Source: an uncultured Roseibium sp. (lineage in GTDB: Bacteria; Pseudomonadota; Alphaproteobacteria; Rhizobiales; Stappiaceae). Taken from it: a stretch of DNA of 64,000 nucleotides. The stretch is taken from assembly GCF_963675985.1 (NCBI RefSeq), contig NZ_OY780958.1, forward strand, positions 4,108,847-4,172,846. Direction: 5' to 3'. Numbering within the stretch: position 1 is the first letter of the stretch; each line of letters starts with the position of its first letter. Below are positions 15,708-25,637 of the stretch, piece by piece. Position numbers and translations under genes: made by a program. The notes under the pieces were generated by a model. It did not search any database and had not been told where the DNA came from. It saw only the letters and a program-made list of their open reading frames with translations.

Positions 15708-18329
15708 ATGAAAAAACCATCCATGACCCAAAAAGCTCTCCGTGGCGCCATCGAGCAAATCTTGAGCCTTGTTGGATTTTCCAACAGGTTGCAGCGAGAA
15801 TATAAAATCGCAAGCACCAGCGATCTATTCGATAAATACTGGTACCTGGAAAAAAATCCAGACGTCCGCCGCAGTAAAATGGATCCGCTTATCCATTATC
15901 TGAAGTATGGCCATCTCGAAGGGCGGGATCCAGGGCCCGGTTTCAGTGCGAAAGCCTACTATTTCCTGCATGAAGACGTTAAAAAGGCGGGCCAGATTGC
16001 TTTGGTGCACTACGAGCAGCACGGCCGCAACGAAGGGCGTCTAATCTTTGGTTCGGAGGAGGGGAAAAGGATCCTTTCCACCGAATCCGGCCGGAATATG
16101 TTGGCAAGCGGCAAACGCTTCAATAAGGGCTTTTCCAAACAGCATGCGGTGAACAGGCGGAATGAGCCGGCGACCGGGGGGATCATCCCGGTCTCTTTTC
16201 CCCTGGTCCGCCCCCTCTCCAATCCCTGGGAAGGGCGATCGGTCTTCAGTCCGACGTCTAAACCCGGCCAGATAGAGCTGGGCGACGCATTCCTCGGAAC
16301 AATCGGCCGAGCTTCCGATGCGGACCCGTCCGAACTCAAGGGCCCTCTGGCCGCTTTCTGCGCGTTGATGGGTTCAGATTTGACAGCCAGCTTCCGGTTT
16401 ACGGCAGACAATGCCGATGCTGAAGCCTGGGACCTGACGGGCCCATTCACCGATCGATCCGAGGCGTTTGTCTTTCCCGCATTCGCTGGCAAGACTGATG
16501 TTTCGGTTCTGGACCTGTGGCATGCAGCGGACATGACCCTGCGCATACGCCTGGAGAACGGAGCGCCCGCTAACGATCCCGCATCGGCGCCGGTGATCCG
16601 TCTGTTTCAGGCAGATCCGCTCAGGCTGGGCCGCCTGTCTCTCCTGGCTGAACGCCCCATTCTGGAGAGCGGCCCGGTCGTGCTGGACGTACCGCTGACA
16701 AATCCGTTCTTCCCTGTGCTGATCTGCGTGAATTCGGCCGGCGGCGCGCTGCTGGCCCTGTCGCTTTTGCCATTTCCGTCCCTTTGCAGAGGAGGTGCCC
16801 ATTACGGCGAGCTTCTGGCCACATGCGAAGCCCGGTCCGATCTGGAAAACCTTGCCGACCTGTCTACCCGGTACCTCGCGGCCCGGTTCGAGCAGCCGGC
16901 GCCGGACTGGACGATCGACCAGATCCAGGTCCAAACCGGAAATGCCATCGGTTCCGAACGGATCTTCCGGCCAGATATCCGGCTCTGGACGGCCGTTTGC
17001 TTCAACCTTCCGATTTTACCCAAAGAAATTTTGGCGGACGATGCGGCGACAGGCGAGGCCGAACTGGTCAAGTCTCTTCTGGAATCGCCGCGATCCGACA
17101 CGCCCCTGTCGATGGATTTCCGTGGCAGGGGATCTTCCGGTATCGATAGGAGTCTGACCCTGGCGGCAGACTGCATTCCCTCGATCGGTATTATGGTCGC
17201 CGGTGACTGGCGCGAAATCCTCGCCAATCGCCCGACGATTCTGGCGGTGACGGACGCGCCGACGGCTGTTCCGGCATGGTCATTGACCCGCAGTCCGGCC
17301 GATCCGTCCCTCAAATCCGGATCCCTCTCGGCCGGCAATTTTCCGACCCTGGATCTGACGGACGCCTCGGCCTCCAAGGTGGATGATGTGCCCGCGTCCG
17401 ATGCGGGGGATGCCCTTTGCCTGGCCGTTCGGTTCGAGACCCTCTCGCATCCGGACGAAGCCCGGCTGCTGATGCCGTTTTCTCCGGAAACAAGCCTGCC
17501 GGGCGCACGTCCCGAGATCCGGCCGCGCATATCTGTTTTCATCGCCTGCTCGGCTAAGGAAAATGCGCTCAGGACCGCCCTGCAGGCACTTTTTCTCCAG
17601 GACGGGATCGACATCTGCGACGTTGTTCTGTCTGTCCCTGAAGAAGACGAACAAGCCCGGCAGATGGTGGCAACGGTCAGCGAGATGGATGCGCCCTGCT
17701 CCCTCCGGGTGTCCCTCCGGCCCGAGACGAGCGGTCCCGGCGCTGCCCTGATGTCCGCTGCCGCCGGCATGACCGGCGATCAGGTCCTGGTCATGAGCGC
17801 CGCGGTAGTTCTTCACGATCCCCGGACCCTGTCTCTTCTGGGGAGCATGATCAGCGAACCGGATGTTGCATCGGCCAGTTGCATGCTTGTCGAGCAGGTC
17901 AAGGCCGCGAAAAATGTCGAACGCCTGGAAGTCCGCTCCTATGGATATTTTCTCAACCGACCGATCGCGGACAGAACTGCATCGATTACGGTCTGGGAAC
18001 CTGGATGCCAGGGCATCTTCCTCCGGGAGGATTATCCGGTCTTTGCCAACCATGGCGACCTGTTCCTGACCAAAAAGACGACCCTCGCCGAACTGGACGG
18101 GGCCTCTCCGGTTTTGGACAACCTTTCGGACGTGGCTCTCAAGATCGGCAGCCTTGCCTATGGAAAAGGTCTGCGGCAGATCGGAACCTCGGTAGTCAGC
18201 GCGGGCGTGACGAAGGACGTTCTGCCCCCGGTTGACCGGACACCGTTCGAGGTTCTTTCAGGCCTGGCACCGTCCGAGAGTGCGCAATTCCATCCGAACG
18301 ATATCGTCATAAGAATGCTGGACACATGA
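15708..18329 (+). CDS. Large glycosyltransferase-like protein with N-terminal repeats
   Basis: 873 residues. Residues about 40-110 contain two copies of the FDxxWYLExxPDVxxxxxDPLxHYxxxGxxEGR type repeat (YWYLEKNPDVRRSKMDPLIHYLKYGHLEGRD region, then AYYFLHEDVKKAGQIALVHYEQHGRNEGR), common in front of GT domains of exopolysaccharide enzymes. The middle 450 residues match nothing I know. From about 605 on, PRISVFIACSAKENALRTALQALFLQ through SGPGAALMSAAAGMTGDQVLVMSAAVVLHD resembles a GT2 fold, but the usual DxD is not obvious, so catalysis is doubtful. First of three overlapping genes: it shares ATGA with the next. Confidence 0.6.
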   Translation: MKKPSMTQKALRGAIEQILSLVGFSNRLQREYKIASTSDLFDKYWYLEKNPDVRRSKMDPLIHYLKYGHLEGRDPGPGFSAKAYYFLHEDVKKAGQIALVHYEQHGRNEGRLIFGSEEGKRILSTESGRNMLASGKRFNKGFSKQHAVNRRNEPATGGIIPVSFPLVRPLSNPWEGRSVFSPTSKPGQIELGDAFLGTIGRASDADPSELKGPLAAFCALMGSDLTASFRFTADNADAEAWDLTGPFTDRSEAFVFPAFAGKTDVSVLDLWHAADMTLRIRLENGAPANDPASAPVIRLFQADPLRLGRLSLLAERPILESGPVVLDVPLTNPFFPVLICVNSAGGALLALSLLPFPSLCRGGAHYGELLATCEARSDLENLADLSTRYLAARFEQPAPDWTIDQIQVQTGNAIGSERIFRPDIRLWTAVCFNLPILPKEILADDAATGEAELVKSLLESPRSDTPLSMDFRGRGSSGIDRSLTLAADCIPSIGIMVAGDWREILANRPTILAVTDAPTAVPAWSLTRSPADPSLKSGSLSAGNFPTLDLTDASASKVDDVPASDAGDALCLAVRFETLSHPDEARLLMPFSPETSLPGARPEIRPRISVFIACSAKENALRTALQALFLQDGIDICDVVLSVPEEDEQARQMVATVSEMDAPCSLRVSLRPETSGPGAALMSAAAGMTGDQVLVMSAAVVLHDPRTLSLLGSMISEPDVASASCMLVEQVKAAKNVERLEVRSYGYFLNRPIADRTASITVWEPGCQGIFLREDYPVFANHGDLFLTKKTTLAELDGASPVLDNLSDVALKIGSLAYGKGLRQIGTSVVSAGVTKDVLPPVDRTPFEVLSGLAPSESAQFHPNDIVIRMLDT

Positions 18330-19870
18330 ATGTCTGCATCCTTGTCGGCTCATCGGAACAACTGAAAAACGCCGGCGTTCGCATTCGCTACGAGCGGCTG
18401 AAATCCATCTTCACGCTCGCGGGCCATCGCCTCGACATCGCGCCCCTTTCCAAATTCTCGCGACGTGAACACTTTCGGCATGACATCTACATCTTCAGCA
18501 AATGCTACGATGCAGCGTCTCTCGTAATTGCACATCGTTTGCGCGCGTCCGGTATCCCGTTCGGCGTCGATTTGTTCGACGACTGGTTTTCCCACACCAC
18601 GGACAGCCGGTTTACCAGATACCGGTCCTGGCTCGGCCATTTTCTGAAGCTGGCAAATTTCGTAATCGCTGCCTCGGGCCAAATCCGCGGGGTCACGGAC
18701 GCCTTCGGGAGCACACTTCCCTTTCATGTGGTGAACGATCCCTTCAATCCCGATTTCTCACCCGCCAGGCTGATCGAGACTTTGAACCGAAAGCAGGATG
18801 AGGTGATACGGACGGGACGGATCCGGGTCCTGTGGTTCGGGATCGGCGACAACCCGCATTTTCCGGTGGGCCTGCAGGATCTTGTCGCATTCAGCGATAT
18901 GCTCGCGGAAATGCGCAATCGTGGTCTGGAGATCCAACTCGACATCCTGACGAACCGAAGGGCGATGACGCCTGAACGCCTCGAGATGCTGAAGCGGCTG
19001 CCGGTGGCTTACGAACTGTCGAAATGGAGCGTGCAGCTTGAACGGGACATGCTGAACGAGAGCACGGCCAGTTTCCTGCCGGTCAATTATCAGGCCTTCA
19101 GCACCACGAAGTCACTGAACAGAGCCGTAACGGCCCTTTGTACCGGATCGCAGGTCCTGTCGGCCGGATATCCGCTCTACGACCGTCTCGCCCCTTTCGT
19201 CTATCGCAATGCCCAGACCTTTCTGCGCGATGCGAAGTCCGGCTCCATGGCCCTCAGGGAAACCACCTTACCCGCATTTAATCGCCTGCTATCCGATGTC
19301 GCCTCGCCCGCCTCGGAAGGCGAAAAGCTTGTCGCATTCCTGAACCGGTTCACACCCGATCCGCCCGACGATGAGACCATCGACATGACACGACCGCTTG
19401 CAGCGGTTATTCATGGCAGCGTTTCCTCGTGGCGGATTCATCGACTGGCTAAAAGACTGTCGGCCTTGTCTGTCGCAAGCCCCTATTGTGCCCTGCCAAT
19501 GGACTGGGACGTGTCTTTCAGAAATCACAACGGGGAAAAAGATCCTGAAATTCTGTTGTCGAGACGATGCATGAAGCTGCTTGGCGCGGATGTCGCCAAA
19601 AACTTTGTTCCGGTAACAGACGGATTTTTCGGAACCCGGTACAGTTTGAGGCTCGCGCAGCTTCTGCCTGATTTCAGCTCCTGCAATTGGGTTCAACCCA
19701 ACCTGGGCTCCTCCCTTGCCTTCATAACGACACAGCCATCCACCATTCGGGCCGTTATAAAGGCCATTCAGGCCTTGTTTCCCGGCCTGCCCTGCGTCTA
19801 TTCAGAAAAATCCAGGCTACCACTTGTCTATAATTTCGATGACCGCCTGTCCACGGGAGTAGCAGCTTAA
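18326..19870 (+). CDS. Unassigned GT-B-like protein of capsule locus
   Basis: 514 residues, soluble. The N-terminal half reads like the first Rossmann domain of a group-1 glycosyltransferase: NVCILVGSSEQLKNAGVRIRYERL, DIYIFSKCYDAASLVIAHRLRASG, GVDLFDDWFSH, NFVIAASGQIRGVTDAFG. The second part has RIRVLWFGIGDNPHFPVGLQDL, then SFLPVNYQAFSTTKSLNRAVTALCTGSQVLSAGYPLY, which resembles the nucleotide-sugar site. The last 130 residues are extra and unassigned. The start overlaps the previous stop (ATGA) and the stop overlaps the next ATG (TAATG), so the three genes are very likely co-translated. Confidence 0.6.
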   Translation: MNVCILVGSSEQLKNAGVRIRYERLKSIFTLAGHRLDIAPLSKFSRREHFRHDIYIFSKCYDAASLVIAHRLRASGIPFGVDLFDDWFSHTTDSRFTRYRSWLGHFLKLANFVIAASGQIRGVTDAFGSTLPFHVVNDPFNPDFSPARLIETLNRKQDEVIRTGRIRVLWFGIGDNPHFPVGLQDLVAFSDMLAEMRNRGLEIQLDILTNRRAMTPERLEMLKRLPVAYELSKWSVQLERDMLNESTASFLPVNYQAFSTTKSLNRAVTALCTGSQVLSAGYPLYDRLAPFVYRNAQTFLRDAKSGSMALRETTLPAFNRLLSDVASPASEGEKLVAFLNRFTPDPPDDETIDMTRPLAAVIHGSVSSWRIHRLAKRLSALSVASPYCALPMDWDVSFRNHNGEKDPEILLSRRCMKLLGADVAKNFVPVTDGFFGTRYSLRLAQLLPDFSSCNWVQPNLGSSLAFITTQPSTIRAVIKAIQALFPGLPCVYSEKSRLPLVYNFDDRLSTGVAA

Positions 19871-22800
19871 TGTCCGAACGCCATGCGGTATTTCTGGTAA
19901 ACCTTCTTCAGGACGTGAATATCATCCGTCCTCTCGTTTTCATGACCGCGCGCGATCTTGGAATGAAGACCGTCATATTGGTCATCAAGAACTTCCATGT
20001 TCGCGACAAGACGGGGGTCTGGGGCCAGGAGCTGTCCGAGATTTGCGAAGCGACCGGCGCTGTCAGGATCGAAATCGACGATGCCGCGGGCGCGATGCCG
20101 CACCTTGAAGGCAAATCGGGCGTTCTCGTTGCCGCAAGCGAATCCAACCTCAAGGCACACAAGCCGACCCACGACATTTTCTTGAATGCCCCGGCCTCGT
20201 TCCTGAAGGTCAACCTGCAGCACGGTTATGAATCGGTCGGCCTTCTGCAGAGCCGCGATCATGACCGCGCCCATGGGCAAAAGGTGGCGTTCGGAGCGGA
20301 TATCGTCTGCTCCTGGAGCCCACCTTCGGTTTTGAAATCTCTTCTGCCGCCGCAAATGTCGAAGATATATGTCACCGGGCCATCGGCCATTCTACAGATG
20401 ACACCGCCCCGCAACCTGGCCACGGATCGCATCGAACGCGGGATCATCTGCGAGAACCTGCATTCCGTCAGATTGAATGTCTCCGGTGACTTCAAACTCG
20501 ATTTCATGTCGGTGTTCTCCGACTTCTGCAGCCACCTCGGAACCAACGGGCGCAAGGTTACCCTGAGGCCTCATCCCGGCGGCCAGTATGTGCTGAAGCA
20601 GAATATCGAGCTGCCCGGCAACGTGACGATCAACAACAACCCGATCTACAAGGTCGACCTGCCCCGTTACTCCTACGGCATTTCTGCTCCGTCTTCGGTC
20701 CTCATCGACATGGTTCTGGCCGGTATCCCGACCGCCGTTTGGAGCGATGCGGGCAGTGTGATGGATGCGGACAACTATGCAGGCCTGACCCACATATCGA
20801 CCCTATCGGACTGGATCGACTTCAGCCGTGAAGCGGTCGCCCATCCGATGCGTTTCATCAGCGCCCAGGAAAAGTTTCTTGAGAAGCTGAGAATGCCGAA
20901 GGATCCGATGGTCGTCTATGAACGCTTCGCGAAGCTGTTCGATCCATCCGTCGAGATCGCCGTCCCGGTGAAAAGCGGCGTCCGGGCAAAGGAACGGGTG
21001 CTGTTCGTCGAAGACAGCCTCGATTCGCATCTTCATTCCGCATTCCTCGATCCGTTGGAAAAGCTGGAGGAACCGTCCGAACTCGAGATCGATGTCCTGC
21101 ATGAAAAACACATGATCGCGAGCCTGGCGGAAAAATCGGTTCAAGATTACCTCGACACGCGCATGAGCCGTTTCGATCCGACGTCGATTGTCCTCAGTCA
21201 GTACCGCGGCCCGCAACTCGACTTCATCGTGGACTGGGCACGGGACCGGAAAATTCCGGTCGTCCAGTATGCGACCAACCGGCTGTTCAATGTTCCGCCG
21301 AAGGCGCCAAATCGCGAGTATCGGCACCTCGGTCGTACCAAGCGGCTGGCAAACGTGAAATTTGCGCTCGATACCGTGGATCTCGTCTACTGCTCGACAC
21401 CGCAGATGCACGACCGCATCGCCCAGCTCGGTAACAGCGCGCACTTGAGCCATGGCACGATGACCTGCTCGAGCGATATCGCGGTTTCCGCCGAACCGGG
21501 GCCGATAACCAGGGTCGGCTATATCTGCAGCGGCTACCAATACGATCTTGACGTCATCGTTCCGGCCGTCTGCGCGCTGTTGCAGGAAAATCCGGGAATC
21601 GGCTTCGACTACATGGGCGAACTGCCCCTGCCCGAACCGCTGACGGCATTCGGCGATCGCGTCCGCACGATACCCGTGTCCCGTTCCTACAAGAATTTAC
21701 TCAAAGACCTGGCCGGAATGAAATGGGATATCGGCTTGTGCCCGCTCGCCGATACGGACGTCGGCTTCGGCAAATCGAATGATCTCTGGGTCCAGTTGAC
21801 CGCATGCGGTGCCGCGGTGATCGCAACCCGGCATCCGGCCTATGACCCTTGCTGTGCCGACGGATGCGGCGTTCTTGTCGACACCCCGGACCAATGGCCC
21901 GCCGCGCTCAAGGCGCTGGCCTCCGATCCGCAGGCGCGCTTCGACTGCGTGCGCAAGGCCCAGGAACGGCTCGCGCGCGATTACACGCCCGCGGCCCATC
22001 GTGCCCAGATCTTCGACATGCTGGAGCAGGCACGGACCAACCGTACGAGCAAGCTGGACACCCTCCTGGACGGGCAACGCATCCTTTATGTTGCAAACGG
22101 GTTCATCCCGACCCTGCAGTTGAGTTTCATCAAACCGCTTGCCCCGATTATCGAAACCGGCCGGACCCAAATGGAGATCCTGACCGAGAAGTCGATCTCC
22201 GACAACGGAACAAAGCCGGCCAGCAGCGACGATAACCGTCCCTATATCCAGGAGAAGCTGGAGAGTTTCGATCCCACGATCATCGTTTTCTGCAGGTACA
22301 GCGGACCGCACCTGGACCTGTTCCTGGACTGGGTCAACGAGAAGCAAATTCCCGTTCTCTACCAGGTCGACGACGATCTGCTCAACGTGCCGGAGAACCT
22401 GGGGCAGAAGAAATTCCGCTACCACAACGCGCCGGAACGGATTGCAACGGTCAAGGCGCTTCTGAACCGCTCCGACCTGATCTACGCATCCAACACCCGA
22501 CTGAAGGACCGGATTGCCTCCCAGGGCGCCAAGGCGCAGATCAAGGCTGGGGCGATTTATTGCTCAGCCAAGGTGTTGTCGCCGGCCGTCGATAGACCTG
22601 TGCGAAAGGTCGGCTACATGGCCAGCGCCGACCACTCCCATAATCTCGTTCCAGTCCTCCCGGCGATTGCCCGCTACCTGCGCGCCAATCCGGATGTGCA
22701 ATTCGAATTCTTCGGCTCGATCCCGACCCCGCCCGAACTTGCGGAATTCAAGTCGCGGGTGAAGAGCGCCCCTCCGATCGCCAACTACAACGAGTTCCTT

Positions 22801-23166
22801 GAGGAGTTTTCCAAGTACGGGTGGGATATCGGGATCTGTCCGCTCACACCGATCATGTTCAACCTGATGAAGGCCAACACGAAGTGGGTGGAATACACCG
22901 CCGTTGGCGCGGCGGTGGTTGCCAGCCGGGGAACCGTTTATGACGACTGCTGTTCCGACGGTTGCGGCATTCTGGCGGCGACGGAGGACGACTGGTTCAA
23001 CGCGCTGCAATCACTGACGGCCGATCCCAAGGCCCGTTTCGGTCAGGTCAAGCGGGCGCAGGAAAAACTGACGAAAAAATATTCGACTGATGCCCTGCGG
23101 GACCAGGTGCTGCGGATCTTCGAGAAGACGATAGAGCTCAGGGCCGCGCGGAAACCTAGGCGATAA
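19870..23166 (+). CDS. Three-module GT-B protein with tandem duplicated transferase domains
   Basis: 1098 residues in three blocks. Residues 1-360 look like a CDP-glycerophosphotransferase or capsule-synthesis GT-B domain: LQHGYESVG, TLRPHPGGQYV, SYGISAPSSVLIDMVLAGIP. Residues about 375-725 and 737-1090 are homologous to each other: each opens RVLFVED / RILYVAN, has FDPTxIVxxxYxGPxLDFxxDW, GWDIGLCPL / GWDIGICPL, then CGAAVIATR / VGAAVVASR, YDPCCADGCGVL / YDDCCSDGCGIL and a PxARFxxVxxAQExL tail. This looks like an internal gene duplication giving one polypeptide that may add several sugars. Last gene of the overlapping trio; its end overlaps the convergent gene at 23156 by 11 bp. Confidence 0.7.
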   Translation: MSERHAVFLVNLLQDVNIIRPLVFMTARDLGMKTVILVIKNFHVRDKTGVWGQELSEICEATGAVRIEIDDAAGAMPHLEGKSGVLVAASESNLKAHKPTHDIFLNAPASFLKVNLQHGYESVGLLQSRDHDRAHGQKVAFGADIVCSWSPPSVLKSLLPPQMSKIYVTGPSAILQMTPPRNLATDRIERGIICENLHSVRLNVSGDFKLDFMSVFSDFCSHLGTNGRKVTLRPHPGGQYVLKQNIELPGNVTINNNPIYKVDLPRYSYGISAPSSVLIDMVLAGIPTAVWSDAGSVMDADNYAGLTHISTLSDWIDFSREAVAHPMRFISAQEKFLEKLRMPKDPMVVYERFAKLFDPSVEIAVPVKSGVRAKERVLFVEDSLDSHLHSAFLDPLEKLEEPSELEIDVLHEKHMIASLAEKSVQDYLDTRMSRFDPTSIVLSQYRGPQLDFIVDWARDRKIPVVQYATNRLFNVPPKAPNREYRHLGRTKRLANVKFALDTVDLVYCSTPQMHDRIAQLGNSAHLSHGTMTCSSDIAVSAEPGPITRVGYICSGYQYDLDVIVPAVCALLQENPGIGFDYMGELPLPEPLTAFGDRVRTIPVSRSYKNLLKDLAGMKWDIGLCPLADTDVGFGKSNDLWVQLTACGAAVIATRHPAYDPCCADGCGVLVDTPDQWPAALKALASDPQARFDCVRKAQERLARDYTPAAHRAQIFDMLEQARTNRTSKLDTLLDGQRILYVANGFIPTLQLSFIKPLAPIIETGRTQMEILTEKSISDNGTKPASSDDNRPYIQEKLESFDPTIIVFCRYSGPHLDLFLDWVNEKQIPVLYQVDDDLLNVPENLGQKKFRYHNAPERIATVKALLNRSDLIYASNTRLKDRIASQGAKAQIKAGAIYCSAKVLSPAVDRPVRKVGYMASADHSHNLVPVLPAIARYLRANPDVQFEFFGSIPTPPELAEFKSRVKSAPPIANYNEFLEEFSKYGWDIGICPLTPIMFNLMKANTKWVEYTAVGAAVVASRGTVYDDCCSDGCGILAATEDDWFNALQSLTADPKARFGQVKRAQEKLTKKYSTDALRDQVLRIFEKTIELRAARKPRR

Positions 23167-23722
23167 GGGCAATTTGCTCCGGCTCAAGCGACAGGCATTG
23201 GATCAGGGCGTCCGTCTCGAAGGCGTGGGCTGCGCCGCACAGGTACAGCTCGCGCGCGACCTCCATCGTCTCCAGGCAGGTTGGCGCCCCGGTATCGAGC
23301 CGTATGGCATATCCCCCGCCGCCGGAGCGCATCATTTCGACCGGGAGGCTCTTCCAGTCCCGGGCCAGCGCCTGATGGATGTCGTCGTCCGGCACGGCAG
23401 CATGGAGATAGTAGATTTTCTCGAATTTCCGTTCGGACGCGGATCTGTGCAGGCCATAGACCGCGTAGCCATCGCGCATGTAGGCCTGACGCGCGTCCTC
23501 TGAACGAACCGAGAGCGCGCTGTTATAGAGCCGCAGGAGTTCGGCGGGATAGGACCCTTCGGTGTTCAATGGCTTGACGATCTTCCGACCGTCGAATTTT
23601 CCGTTGGTGTAGAGATATTTCTTCGTCCCCTTCGGCGCTTTGACGTCTTTCAGATAGTCGAATGCACTCTGCGCCTCTGCCTCGAAGAACCCGGCCATGA
23701 TCAACGCTGAAGTCTTTGCCAC
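23156..23722 (-). CDS. Unknown protein of capsule locus
   Basis: 188 residues from a GTG at 23722 (MAKTSALIMAGFFEAEAQSAFDYLKDVKAP). It contains KKYLYTNGKFDGRKIVKPLNTEGS and KIYYLHAAVPDDDIHQALARDWKSLPVEMMRSGGGGYAIRLDTG; no membrane segment, signal peptide or known motif. It is the last gene of a leftward trio (25634-28198, 23742-25637, this one), 19 bp after its neighbour, and overlaps the convergent 1098-residue gene tail to tail by 11 bp. A role in the same polysaccharide pathway is suggested only by position. Confidence 0.55.
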   Translation of the reverse strand: MAKTSALIMAGFFEAEAQSAFDYLKDVKAPKGTKKYLYTNGKFDGRKIVKPLNTEGSYPAELLRLYNSALSVRSEDARQAYMRDGYAVYGLHRSASERKFEKIYYLHAAVPDDDIHQALARDWKSLPVEMMRSGGGGYAIRLDTGAPTCLETMEVARELYLCGAAHAFETDALIQCLSLEPEQIALIA

Positions 23723-23741
23723 TGCGATACTCCGGTTTCCG

Positions 23742-25637
23742 TCAGACGAAGGGGCGGGTTTCGAATTCGCGCAACATGCGCCAGGCAGTCCCGTCGCCCA
23801 GTTCCGTCATCGAGTACTGGTTATAGGCCAGGTGTTGAAGCCAAGGCGTTCGATCCGGATAAACCGGGTTTTCGATGAGGCTGAAGTCGGTCCGGCCCAC
23901 GGGGGCGGCCGCGCTTGTCTCTGAAACGAAAACCGGAACTCCGGCGATGGCGGCTTCGATCGCGATGTTGGAGGAATGGGTCACCAGGGCGAAAGACCGG
24001 CGGAACACATCCTCGATCGGCTCGACGGTCTCGCCGGGCTGCGGTTTGACCCGAACAACGATCTCCCGGTCCGTATGGCTCTTCAGAGTGGCCAGTGTCA
24101 TTTCCAGCCAGTCATGGCAGTCATGGGCATTCATGAAATAGTCGGTCGGCGGGCAGACCAGGATGACGGACCCGTCTCGGTTCCAGGACTGCATCTCTAT
24201 ATCGAGGGCAGACAATCTGTCGGGCGGGCATTCCCTGATCGGGCCCGCCTCGTAGCCGTTTCGCGTGATCCGGTAATTCACACCATGACCGCGGCTGAAA
24301 TAGGCATGGTCGATGTAGAAGAAATACTGGTTGTTGTCCTTGGCGTATTGCACGACGGTGTCGCTGCCGCGCAGAACCCCCCAGACGATGGGCACGCCCG
24401 GCCGGTACCCGGTTTCGTCTTCCGCATACCGCAGCTCACAGCCGATACCCTTAGCGAAATTCCGGATCATCGCATTGCCGCCGCCGCCGCGGTTCAGGTA
24501 ACAGGTCACCATGTGAGCCTGAAGATCCTGCGGCGGCACGTGCAGATGAAACCGGGAAACGCGGACCTCCTGTTCGGTCCGAAACACGGCCTGACCCGCG
24601 ACGCCGACCGTTCCGATCGCACGCAAAGGCATGACGATCCCTAAATTGCCGGCCTGGTCCGCTATTCCCAGATCCTGCCGGTAAGTGAGTTGCAGGTCAT
24701 CGGGCTGGCGGGTGTCGCCAGTACTGATATCGAGAACGCCTTGCTCGCCTGCATTAACCAGCGGCAGGAGCTTGTCGTCGAGCTCACGGAAATACGTTTC
24801 GTTCTCTTCCGTCACCACCGGCACGTCACGGGCGCCTTCCCATTCGACCGATCCCGATTCGAATGCCTCGAAGGCCTCGCTGTAGATCGCCTTGTCGGCG
24901 GAAGACAGAGAGGCTTTTCCGACGAAGGGAAGGATCATCGCATCTGGACCGTTGAGAACCCGGCTGACATGCTCCGTCGCGAGGTCATCGGACGACGGGG
25001 ATTTCGCCCCGAACAGGCGTACCAACCGGCCAAACAACGCACGAACAGGCGTTTTGCCAAGATACGACGGAAGGCTGCTTTCATCCACAGCCGCTTGGGA
25101 ACGGGGCAAGATTCCCATCCATGCCTTAGCGCGGCAGACACCGGCCCCCGTATCGTCGAAACGGTCCTCGCCCTCGTCGGAGAGAACCGCTTTGAGGGCC
25201 GCAATGAAGCCCGTCGCCAGAACCGAAAGCCGCGGAACCAGGCACAAAACCGCTTCCGTCTCCAATCCGTCTACGGCCGGTTGCAGGTCCTTTTCCAGAA
25301 CCGGCGTCACCACCTGATGGAGGTCTTGTCTTTCCGCATTGGCCTGAAAACACTCCAGGGAGGCTTCAGTCGGCAGTGCAACGATCACCTTTAACTCCGG
25401 CAGCGCCAACTGCAGAACCTGACCGAGAGCAGGCGTGGCAGCGACATCCTCGAACACCGCAATCGGGCAGATCAGATAAATCCGGTCTTTCGGCACCGCC
25501 TGCAGATCGGCCTCGCCTCCCGCCCGCGAGAGCCAGGAACCGATTGCCTGCCGGTTCTTCTCAAGCAGGTCCGGAAGTTCATCGGCCAGAAATCGGCGCG
25601 TCTTGATGTCCCGTATCAGGTCGCGATTGGAATTCAC
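23742..25637 (-). CDS. Capsule-synthesis/GT-B-like protein, unassigned N-terminus
   Basis: 631 residues from a GTG at 25637 that overlaps the previous stop (GTGA). The first 330 residues are unassigned, with DRIYLICPIAVFEDVAATPALG at the start. The C-terminal 250 residues form a GT-B-like unit: GVPIVWGVLRGSDTVVQYAK, YFFYIDHAYFSRGHG, SVILVCPPTDYFMNAHDC, IVVRVKPQPGE, and SFALVTHSSNIAIEAAIAGVPVFVSETSAA, similar in pattern to the capsule-synthesis (KpsS/KpsC-like) and CDP-glycerol transferase group with its Arg-x-Lys-Pro and Ser-rich substrate loop. Probably a sugar or phospho-sugar transferase; donor and acceptor unknown. Confidence 0.6.
   Translation of the reverse strand: MNSNRDLIRDIKTRRFLADELPDLLEKNRQAIGSWLSRAGGEADLQAVPKDRIYLICPIAVFEDVAATPALGQVLQLALPELKVIVALPTEASLECFQANAERQDLHQVVTPVLEKDLQPAVDGLETEAVLCLVPRLSVLATGFIAALKAVLSDEGEDRFDDTGAGVCRAKAWMGILPRSQAAVDESSLPSYLGKTPVRALFGRLVRLFGAKSPSSDDLATEHVSRVLNGPDAMILPFVGKASLSSADKAIYSEAFEAFESGSVEWEGARDVPVVTEENETYFRELDDKLLPLVNAGEQGVLDISTGDTRQPDDLQLTYRQDLGIADQAGNLGIVMPLRAIGTVGVAGQAVFRTEQEVRVSRFHLHVPPQDLQAHMVTCYLNRGGGGNAMIRNFAKGIGCELRYAEDETGYRPGVPIVWGVLRGSDTVVQYAKDNNQYFFYIDHAYFSRGHGVNYRITRNGYEAGPIRECPPDRLSALDIEMQSWNRDGSVILVCPPTDYFMNAHDCHDWLEMTLATLKSHTDREIVVRVKPQPGETVEPIEDVFRRSFALVTHSSNIAIEAAIAGVPVFVSETSAAAPVGRTDFSLIENPVYPDRTPWLQHLAYNQYSMTELGDGTAWRMLREFETRPFV

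Noticed and set aside
15406..15813. 135-codon minus-strand frame
   Set aside because: Overlaps the start of the 873-residue gene, no ribosome site, unusual composition.
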